Shown here piece by piece: positions 55,161-64,000 of a stretch of DNA of 64,000 bases. Both the position numbers and the translations under genes were made by a program. The notes under the pieces are model-generated. The model saw only the letters and a program-made list of their open reading frames with translations, was not told the origin of the DNA and ran no database searches. The stretch is from Paramecium sonneborni (taxonomy: Eukaryota; Ciliophora; Oligohymenophorea; Peniculida; Parameciidae), in NCBI GenBank assembly GCA_905182985.1, contig CAJJDN010000005.1, forward strand, positions 799,240 to 863,239. Direction: 5' to 3'. How positions within the stretch are numbered: position 1 is the first letter of the stretch; each line of letters starts with the position of its first letter.

Positions 55161-58100
55161 ATGAAATAAGCCTTATAAAAATTAAAGGAGAACAAATTAT
55201 TGGAGGCTCTACCTTACTTAGAAAAGCATAAGCCATTTTAAGAAAGTGCTTAAATACTTATAAAATACTCGCTTACTTAAGAATAGAATGGGAAAGAATT
55301 TATTTATAGATGGATTCTTCGTAATACAAATTAGCCTAATATCAAATTAGATGTATTTAACTTATTAGGTAATTGTACTATAACATTAAGGTTGTATTAT
55401 GACAAACAAAGATGAATAAATAGCAATATTGAATGAAGCTCTAAAATTGACTGTTGCACATGAATTAAATCCATCAACGACTCTTATAAATTTAACTTGC
55501 ATTTATTCTAAACTTAAATAACATGAAAAAGCATTACAAATAGCATTATAATCAATTGAATGTTCAGTTGATAAATAATTGGTAATTGCATATCATAATG
55601 CAGCTATCGAATACAAAGCTTTAATGTAGTATGAATAAAGTAGATAATTTCATGAAAAAGCATATGATTTAAGTCTTCTTCTTTTCGGTTAATCAGATCC
55701 TCTTACATAAAAATTGAGTAAATATATTGAGAAATTACCTCCAAAAATTATACCAGTTTAAAATTAATTTAGACTTAGAAGTACTTCAAAACAAGGTGAA
55801 GAATCTAAATCTTTTTATTATAGAAGACCTTTATCAAGAGGTGAATCATTCACATAATCAGTTAATTAATCTATGAATCAAACAGATCAGAATAATTATA
55901 GATCAAATAGTCAAACAAAAGTAAGAAAAAATAAAACTTTAAATTAATCATTCTTGTCTTAAAGCAATGATTTTAATGAATAAGAAGAAGAACAAAATAA
56001 GATTTCTAATTATTTGTAAAATGAAATTGAAGAATAGAGAAATATTAGATTAATCTTTTTGTAGTCAGTTCATTAATAAAATATCAATCTCTTAGAAAAA
56101 AGATTGAACAATAAAAATAGTAATCATATCAATTTCTCATAAGAATCAATCTAAAATATTGAATAATAGGATTAGAGATCGTAAGAATTTATTCATTTTG
56201 AAAATTAACATCCTGATGGATAATTTGATTCTATGATACCATTAAACTAATAAGAAGATCTTACTTAAGATGATTAAGAATTAATTATTAATTAAATAAG
56301 AGGATTTGAATCATAAAAGGAAATTACTGTTACATCCTTTGCAAATTAAGAAACATTTGAAAATACTTTTGAATAAAAAAATAAATAAGGAAAAGCAATT
56401 ACAAAGATTTAAAAATGGTATCGTAAAAAATCAAGAAATCGTTCTATTAAAAATCTAACAATCAATATTCAGGTGTAAAATTTAGCAGCTATTAAAATAT
56501 AAAGATTTTATAGAAGAATAACTTAATAAAGATTAATTTAATTAATGAAAAAAAAATAAAATTATATAAAGTTTTAATAAATAACAAAATTGTTAATAGA
56601 AAATGAATATAAATATTGTTTAATTATTGCTAAGAAATTCAAGAATGAAATTATATATATCATTAATGAAATAACTAATAAAAGATATAAGAAAAGAGCT
56701 AAAGTATATCATTAAACCTTTGAATAAAGATTATTAATATCTAAATATCATATTTTTGATGAATTTTGTTAAAAAATTATTATGCCAGCAAGAATGAATC
56801 AAATAGCTTATAAATAGGCTAATTAAATTAATTATCAAGAAATAAGTAGTTTATTTTATATATATAATAATGAACTAAACTTATACGGTGTTACAGATAC
56901 TTTATAAAATGATTAGGATGATTTAGATATTGATGATTAATTATCAAATACTTCTAGAAGATTTCAAATTAAATTAACTAATTTAATGAAATTATAATCT
57001 TTATTGAGAGGATATTTGGCAAGAAAACAACAAGAAATTATTAAAAATTAAGTATATAAACATAAAAGATTTATTGAAAGGATTTAAGGAGGATATTTTT
57101 TATTGATTTTTAAAGAAGATAATATTATACAATTTTATAATCTTTAAACTAAACATTTATGTGAGAATGAGATTTTGGTTCCTGATTCAATAATAAAATT
57201 TTATGGTCCAATCAATAGATAAAATTGTAGTGAGATATTTTAAGCAAATAGAAATAAAATAATTTTTACTGAAGATGCTCAATTTATTATTGATAAGGAT
57301 ATAAAATAAAAGGAGAAGATTGATTATGCCATTGCAGAAAAAGCTGTAAAGAAAATTTAAAGAGTATTTAGATCTAAAATAAAATTTTTTGATTCTTCAA
57401 TACTTAAATATAAAAAGATAACTTTAAAATCGAAATAATCTTAGTTATTATTTAAAATAAGAAAATCTATATTATTTGAATAAAAATATCATATTATTTT
57501 AACTGCATGTGGATAAATATATAAAGAACATTAAGAATTAATAATTGAAGGAGGTATTATTTCTAAAAAACATTAAAATCTTAAAATTTCTTAATGTTGT
57601 TAAAGATTGTTTTAAGAAATTTCAATTTCAGATTTTACATAAGTTAGTAAAATTGTTTTAGATGAAATTGATTTTGAATGGAAAAATGAAAAACTTCATT
57701 TAAAATGTCATAGTTTAGAAGAAGTTTATGGTTTTATAATGGATAGGTAATTAATATATATTATTTTATATATAGAAATTATTCATCATTTAAAGAAAGT
57801 TTGAAAGATACAGCTAATAAAGAGCCAACATTGTTAGGAAGAAATTACTTAAGTAGAAAGATATATTGTTAATAATACTTAAAAAATAGATTTGAAATAG
57901 AAGATCCTCCATCAATATTTTGTAGAATAGAAGATCCTTCAATATATTAAATTTAATATATTAAAAATCTATATGTTGAGAGATTAATGAAAAAATATGA
58001 ATAGAAGAAGAAAGAAAGATAAGTAGGAAATAATATAAATCATTATGTTAATAAATTTCCATCTATTTATAAATATGAATGGATATAAGATCCTGATGAA

Positions 58101-60584
58101 TTATATTAGGAAATGTTAAACAATAAAGCAAAATTAGTATAAAGAGGTAATCATTTTATTAATTAATAGCATTCAGATTATTAAAATTTAGAGCTGCAAT
58201 TCATTAAAAATGTTTAATAAGATTAAGAAGAAAGTAAGCATTAATTGAAGCTTAAAAAGTTGTAGTAAAAGCATATTATTTTGATGAAATAAGAAAATCT
58301 TAACCTTATACTACAATTGAAATAATTAAGAGAAGAGGAGAAACTCCTATTTTATTAAAATCAGTTAATATAGATTCAGTAATATATGAATGGATTCTTG
58401 TATTACCTTATTATGATATTATTGTAACTGCTTATTCAAATCCAAGACAATTCTATTAAATAAAATATAAGGATTTTACAAATCATTATTTAGATATTAT
58501 TTTATCTGAATCAGTAGAAAAAATTTAATAATATTTCAGTGGTCCAATAGAGAAATATCATCCATCAGAAAGAATAGATTTTATTACTGAATTAAGAGAA
58601 TAATTTAGTAAAAAAGTAATAAGAATTGTTAGATTAAGATTATTCTTAAAAAAAGTTAGAGAAACTCCATTAAGTAAAAAATTCTTAATAAGAAGTTTTA
58701 TAAATGAGTTTTATGTTTAAATAAATTATTTTTACAATAAATTGGAATAAAAGATTATAATTTTATTATAGAAAGAGAAAAGAAAAAGAAAATATAATTT
58801 AGATTTGCATTATTTAGATTGTTTATTTGGTAATTAACATGGAATAAATTATCTTGATAAAGAATTATTTATAAAATTATTAACTTTAAATGAACCAAAA
58901 AGTTATCATAAATATAGACGTCTATTAATGCCTATGATTAATATACTCCATCTTTATATAATGATTAATGCAGAATTAGATTTAGAATATTAATATAAAG
59001 ATTTTGAGATGCCATTATAAGAAGAAATAAATGAAAAATTTTATACTTCTTCTTAAGGATTTCATTTAACAACAAATGAATCTTGTTCAAAATTATTACC
59101 AACTATAATAGCATTATAAGCTAGATGGAGATTATGTTTATAATAAAAAAAATATTAATTAATGCTTTTTAAATACACAAGAATGAAAATAAAAATGATG
59201 AATAAAAAAGGTAAAGAAGTATAAAAAACATTTGTAAAAAGAAAAGATATTAGTAATGATAAAGATAGTGAGACTATGTATATTTGTACTATTTATGAAT
59301 CTACAGATAATTAAGGAGTAAGAGTAAGAGTAGAACTATTATCTTATAAAAGTAAATAAGATTAAGAATTATTTAATTATTTCACTTTTGAACCTAATTC
59401 AACATTATTAAATGAATAAATAAATTAATATATATTGAGGAATCTATATATTGAAGATAATAATAATTTAGTTTTGAAATAGAATTATGCTCATAAATAT
59501 GAAATTCCCTAACAATCACAATCAAAACTATTAAAATTGATTACTAAAAAACCATAATCTCCAAGACTTATTTATCATTAAAAAAGATAATATTCTTAAG
59601 GTAAATAATTTATTTATGATGCTATTCACACTGGAGAAGTACCTTAATAATAGAAAATCTAATAAGACTAAAAAAATTTGATAAAAATTGATATAGATTT
59701 GAAGGAATTCAAATCATAATATCCAGGAGTTAATTATAAATAATCTAATATTTTATCTTAGATATCAGAATAATTAATATCTGGAATGAAGGTTGATAAA
59801 CAGACTATTCTTTCTAAAACTTTCTAAAAGAGAAATGGAATGAAAATATAAGGAAATTGTGAAAATGATGAAAAAGGTAAAGAATTAAAAATATCTGAAA
59901 GTTCTCAATAATAAAGCACTTTATTATTAAGATTTACTCAATTCTACTAAAATCTTAGATATATGGTTGTAATTTCATTACTTGATGTACCTATTGAACA
60001 CTATGAAAAATTGGATTCTGTTTATGAACCTTATCACTCTTATATTAATATTTCAGCATAGAATTAATTAAATAATCAAAGAATAATTTGGTAAATAAAT
60101 TTGCAATAAGCTCATAAATTAACAAATTAAGAAAACTCTAAAGAGATTGCTTAGATTATTAAATAAAATATATTAGTTTTAGAAGATAAGTTTGTTTATG
60201 TTGCTGATTATGCAATTATAGATTTTGAGAATGTTATCATGATTAAGAGGAATACAATGAATTTGATACAAAAACTGTTAAAGAATAAGAAATTTAACAG
60301 ATTGAGAAAACAATTTGAAATAGAAGTTCGATAATTAAAAGCGAGTGATAATTAATTTTGGAATAATATGTATATAATTAATGTTATTTAGAATTTATTA
60401 TGGAATAAATCAATTTTAATCAGAGGACTACTTCATTTGTATAGGAATTGAGAGACGTTAATATTTATTGTTAGCATGGAATATTAAGGATTATTAGAGA
60501 TATACATTAACTATGTATAAAAAGAAAGGATTTCATGAATAATTGGATTAGATAAGGTTTATAAATCAAAATTTAGAATTGTGA
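55161..60584 (+). CDS. large TPR/IQ-motif protein
   Basis: 1775 residues; introns 55369-55390, 57747-57775, 58147-58169 and 60370-60391 give an exact frame. Residues about 1-200 have TPR-like helical pairs (AILNEALKLTVAHELNPSTT, HEKALQIALQSIECSVDKQL, QFHEKAYDLSLLLFG). A disordered Gln/Ser/Asn region follows. IQ-type motifs are scattered: ITKIQKWYRKKSRNRSI, AAIKIQRFYRRITQQRL, LQSLLRGYLARKQQ, VKKIQRVFRSKI and RLLKFRAAIHQKCLIRLRR, which suggest several calmodulin/centrin-binding sites. Two similar beta-like segments (YHIILTACGQIYKEHQEL and YDIIVTAYSNPRQFYQI) recur between IQ motifs and may be an internal repeat. Centrin-binding giant proteins are known in the Paramecium infraciliary lattice, but no specific identity is claimed. 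The stop is 6 bp before the next start. Confidence 0.82.
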
Positions 60585-60590
60585 TTTAAT

Positions 60591-61226
60591 ATGGAATAAA
60601 ATTATATTAAACTAGTTATAGTAGGTGAAAGTGGAGTTGGTAAAACATAGATTCTGAATTCTTACTGTTTTGGATTGAGTCCTTAAGCATCAACTGGAGA
60701 TTTTACAATAGGTTGTGACTATGTATTGAAGAGAGTTCTTTTTAATGGTAAATTCTTAAAATTATAAATCTGGGATGTATCAGGAGCTGAAAGAGAATCT
60801 CCTTTAATGAAAATATATTTGAAAGGAGCATTGGGAATACTTTTTGTATTTGATGGAACAAATGAAATGAGTAGATAATAATTAGTAAAATGGTAAAATA
60901 TTGTATATCAATACGTTGATGAATATAATGGAAGGCATATTCCATTTTTAATAGTTTAAAATAAGATGGATTTGGTGCATAATTATGATGAATAGAATTC
61001 ATAGCAATTTCTATAATAATTTTGTTAAACTTTTGGTTTCTTTGATGGTGTATAATGTTCAGCATATGATAATTAAGGTTTAAAGAATGTATTTGAAACA
61101 ATAGTTGATGAAATAATTAGAAGAGATTTAGTGGATTTGTAATAGAAAAAGAATGAGAGTAAAATAAGTAAATTGTAGATAGAAGACAAAGGATTAAAAC
61201 TTAAATAAAAATCCAAATGTTCATGA
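60591..61226 (+). CDS. Rab-like small GTPase with altered switch II
   Basis: 211 residues, no intron. P-loop KLVIVGESGVGKTQIL. Switch I is Rab-like but unusual (ASTGDFTIGCDYVLKRVL). G3 reads IWDVSGAERESPLM, where Rabs have WDTAGQE, so the catalytic Gln is Ala. Then come GILFVFDGTN, the G4 motif NKMDL and the G5-like QCSAYDN, with Tyr in place of the usual Lys. The C-terminus is KQKSKCS, with a Cys third... from last-but-one position that could be prenylated, though it is not a standard CC or CXC end. Loss of the Gln suggests slow GTP hydrolysis. ATG follows the upstream stop by only 6 bp. Confidence 0.86.
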
Positions 61227-61282
61227 AATGATAAATATATTTAAAATTTATATAATAAAATAATATAATTTACTTTAAAAAA

Positions 61283-61555
61283 TCAAAGAAAACATTTGAT
61301 CTAACAGTTTCTACTTTGATTTCCCATCTAACCATATTTTATATCATAATAAATAATGATTGATCTTTATATTTCTACCTCTTCTTATAATTCAAGACAA
61401 TAATGTTCTATTATTGATATATCTAACATACTATTTATTTGTATAATCATATTTTTTAATATATAATTATTTAATATTAAATATATTTTTAATTTCTATG
61501 TGTTCCTTTATGCTTCTACTTTCAGATATATATTTTAATCAAATTCTTAAATCAT
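61283..61555 (-). CDS. small protein, unknown
   Basis: 90 residues as an open frame, or 82 if a 24-nt GTA...TAG candidate inside it is spliced. Start MIQEFDQNIYLKVEAQ; a conserved-looking middle is HYCLELQEEVEIQRSIIIY; it ends basic with NCQIKCFL. It is not low complexity and reads naturally, so it is probably a real gene, but no family is recognised. It converges with the Rab-like gene. Confidence 0.5.
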
Positions 61556-61778
61556 AATTTCTTACTAAATACTTTATTGATTATCTTAACATTATTTCTA
61601 AGACTTCAATTTATTTGTATATAAGGAATATAAACTCTTTTTCCTTATAGAAATATTTTATGCATTATAAAATCATAATAGTTTTCTTTATTAATTAGAC
61701 AATATCAATAATTAAATAAAACTAAGAAAATATAAATAAATATATATAAAATTCAAGTATAATACGTGTTTTATAAGA

Positions 61779-63316
61779 ATGGAAGAATAATTGTCATAGC
61801 AATTCGATTGTATCAAATTTATTGAATCCCATCTACAAGGGACTTCAGATATAGATATGCAATTAACTGATTTAACTTTTTAATTACAATTATTAAAATC
61901 AGATTCAGAAGAATAAATCATTTAAGAAACTAAATCAATTTACGAAAATTAAGACTAAATCATTTAAGATACTCAATAATTATTTAAAGAATTAATTGAT
62001 TACAAAGAACTTCAAGATTAGTATATTAGTTAAACTTTGCCATTTCTAACTTAAGATAATAAATTATATTAAAAAATGGATGAATGTTTGAGATACAAAA
62101 AAAATATTAGAGATAGTTTAGATATGTTTGAAATTGTGATGCAATTGGATTAAATATATGATCAATATTCAAAAATAATAGAAGATAACGATATTTAATA
62201 ATTATTGGACAATATTAAAAATAATATAAGAATTTTTAAAATCTTATTGTAATTACCTAAAATGAGTCCTAGATATGGATAAATAGAAAAAATAGTTAAT
62301 TTAGTTGAATCATATTGTCATTAAGAATTATTCACTTCTAAATAATCATAATAAAAATTAGAGATTCTTGATTTACTTGATATATCATCTAGAGCAGCTA
62401 GTATTTATTTACAATAGAGATTAAAAGTGATAGATTTATCATAATTAAATTTGAATAACCTTTTAAATACTTAGGATGCTTAAGAATTAATTCATCTTAT
62501 GATTTCAATCACAGATAATGAATTACAATATTTGAGAAATATGAATAATTTCTAATCTTTTTTCTTTGAATTTTTAAAATATTTGATTTCTTATTTTAAT
62601 AAAAATTTATTCAAACAATATTTCAACTTTGAAAATTAATACAATAGAAATTTAGAAGTATTCAATTTAATTATTATTAGTTTTTATATGGTTATTTAAC
62701 ATATTATAATATTTTGTAATCATATTCTGATAAAGGATATTTGTAACCTAAAAACTTTGATTAAATTTTAAAACTAGCTTTTGAACCTTATAGCACAATT
62801 ATTAAAGTTATTGTTAAAAATGAATGTCAATTTCTATAAGGAAATATCAATTTTTAAGTTGATTCAAATAAATCTATCAATGAAAAATTGTCAAGTTTTG
62901 ATTTTAATAAATAAGAAATACTAGAATAATCTTTTAAAAGATGTTATGATTTGAGTTTTTAGATAGCTTTTGAAGATTGGGTTTTTGAATGTATTAAAAT
63001 TTTAGATAATTTATTAATCGTTTTAAATCATATTATTGATGAAATTCCTTTGGATTAATTTGGATAATACATTTAATCAGTTATCAACTAATCAGATAAT
63101 TAATAATTTATTAAAGGAACAAATTCAAAATTTTAAATGAAAACTAATATTTCTTTATTTGAATTGTTGATAACTAAACATTATGAATTACATAATTTTA
63201 GAACTAATTAATTAATTGAATTAGATATGTTTATTAGAAAAACAATTGAAAAAAACATGGAAGAAGAATTATTAAGATAGATATCTTAAATTATAAGAGA
63301 AAGTATTATATATTGA
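61779..63316 (+). CDS. possible COG complex subunit 7 (Golgi tethering)
   Basis: 504 residues, one 23-nt intron (62658-62680). Helix-rich throughout with no membrane segment. The N-terminal pattern resembles COG7: a short FDCIKFIESHL start, a heptad helix (LTDLTFQLQLLKSDSEEQII), a second helix after a gap (KMDECLRYKKNIRDSLDMF) and then helical bundles (FKILLQLPKMSPRYGQIEKI, AASIYLQQRLKVIDL). COG7 acts in retrograde transport tethering at the Golgi. Length is shorter than human COG7 (about 770), and the similarity I see is one of pattern, not of diagnostic motifs; an exocyst- or dynactin-type helical protein is a fair alternative. Stop TGA is at 63314-63316. Confidence 0.5.
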
Positions 63317-63365
63317 TATAATAGAATTATAAATGAATAGAAACAAAGTAATTTTAAATTAATAT

Positions 63366-63752
63366 ATGGAAACATTATCATTAACATCAGCACTTCGATA
63401 ATTAATTGAAGAATGCGAAAACAAACTTTCCATTCATATTCTTAGATTATTATTATAAGATAGTCTAAATTAGGATTAAGATTATATTCATTCATTTACC
63501 ACTAATTTAGAATTGATTGAAAATATATTTAAATCAATCAAGGCTAATAAAATCAATTTTAAAGCTTGTGTTAATTTGAATTAGAATGTTTCATATGAGG
63601 AATTAGAAGAAAAATCTAAAAATAACTATTTTAGTCAACCTACTTGTTTCTGGGCTACAATGCATATTTTAGTAGAAACTAAATTCATTTAAATCAAGGA
63701 ATTAAAACCATTTTATGAAAAATTTGTAATATATGATAATTTATATAAATGA
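63366..63752 (+). CDS. helical protein, unknown; may continue into the next ORF
   Basis: 128 residues, METLSLTSALRQLIEECENK onward, helical and well-composed (LELIENIFKSIKANKINF, then CFWATMHILVETKFIQ). The frame ends AAA TGA at 63747-63752. The next plus-strand frame begins with an ATG overlapping this TGA by four bases (ATGA), and a single added A in the preceding A-run would join the two. They may be one protein continuing past the window. Confidence 0.55.
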
Positions 63753-64000
63753 TTCTTAAACAATGCAGTTCAAAAGAAGGTTTCCACTCATCTAGTGATG
63801 ATGAATATCTTGATTAATTAAGAACAAAATTCAAAACCTTGAATTATTATGAAGAATGTGATAAAAAAGAAGAAAAATAAACATTCAACTCTAAGTCAGT
63901 TTAATAATATAGAAATTTAACTTTATTTACCTCTGAGTTATTATTTAACAATTAAACTATATTCTTAGGTTAACCATTTTATAATACATAATAAATACAC
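63749..64000 (+). CDS. ORF running off the right edge
   Basis: Open from ATG 63749 to the window end: MILKQCSSKEGFHSSSDDEY and on through YYEECDKKEEK. Acidic/Ser-rich and natural in composition. Either a separate gene with an unusual overlapping start or the continuation of 63366-63752 after a one-base error. Confidence 0.5.

Noticed and set aside
60742..61101. 119-codon minus-strand ORF
   Set aside because: Antisense to the Rab-like GTPase; composition (His/Ile-rich) is typical of reverse-strand reading.

Overview
The window is macronuclear-type DNA of a ciliate, most likely a Paramecium. It is very AT-rich. Every convincing gene reads through in-frame TAA and TAG, which must be glutamine, and ends on TGA. 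Introns are tiny (about 19-29 nt, GT...AG, usually ending TAG) and fall where protein families require a frame change. Genes are packed on both strands, with gaps often under 50 bp. No telomere, mobile element, CRISPR array, tRNA or rRNA was recognised.

Layout. 1-8.5 kb (+): a membrane protein cut by the window edge, an NBR1-like protein, a PH-like/kinase protein, a small protein with an unresolved frame, a kelch-like protein and NFU1. 8.5-19.5 kb (-): a tubulin tyrosine ligase-like enzyme, a coiled-coil protein, a decayed methionyl-tRNA synthetase, a second decayed ORF and a full ABCA transporter. 20.3-26.2 kb: chitin synthase (+) with a 35-residue Asn run, a degenerate minus-strand ORF and a pseudokinase (+). 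27.3-33.5 kb (-): a voltage-gated K+ channel, a membrane protein, a CAF1 deadenylase relic and a prolyl-tRNA synthetase with an N-terminal YbaK editing domain. 33.6-42 kb: a Cys-rich membrane protein, a coiled-coil ORF, a small ORF, a plus-strand ORF and a formin. 42.8-51.5 kb: an ARF-like GTPase, a myosin-IQ-RCC1 fusion and a protein disulfide isomerase. 52-64 kb: a WD40 protein, a coiled-coil protein, a 1775-residue TPR/IQ protein, a Rab-like GTPase, a small protein, a possible COG7 subunit and two short ORFs at the right edge.

Five times, a block of 1.1-1.3 kb is followed by one N and then by an apparently identical copy of the block whose ends touch the N. Removing one copy leaves an intact gene in every case; the myosin-RCC1 gene becomes one clean 1398-codon ORF. 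These are almost certainly unmerged contig ends, not biology. Three other genes carry a one-base frame break in or next to an A-run and may be sequence errors, whereas the methionyl-tRNA synthetase relic has several independent lesions.

There is no obvious multi-gene pathway or operon. Recurring themes are the cytoskeleton (formin, myosin, tubulin ligase-like), membrane traffic (ARF, Rab, COG7-like, NBR1-like) and transport (ABCA, K+ channel). No wholly new system was identified. The most notable items are unusual domain fusions, GTPases lacking the usual catalytic glutamine, a pseudokinase, the Asn run in chitin synthase and extreme gene packing.
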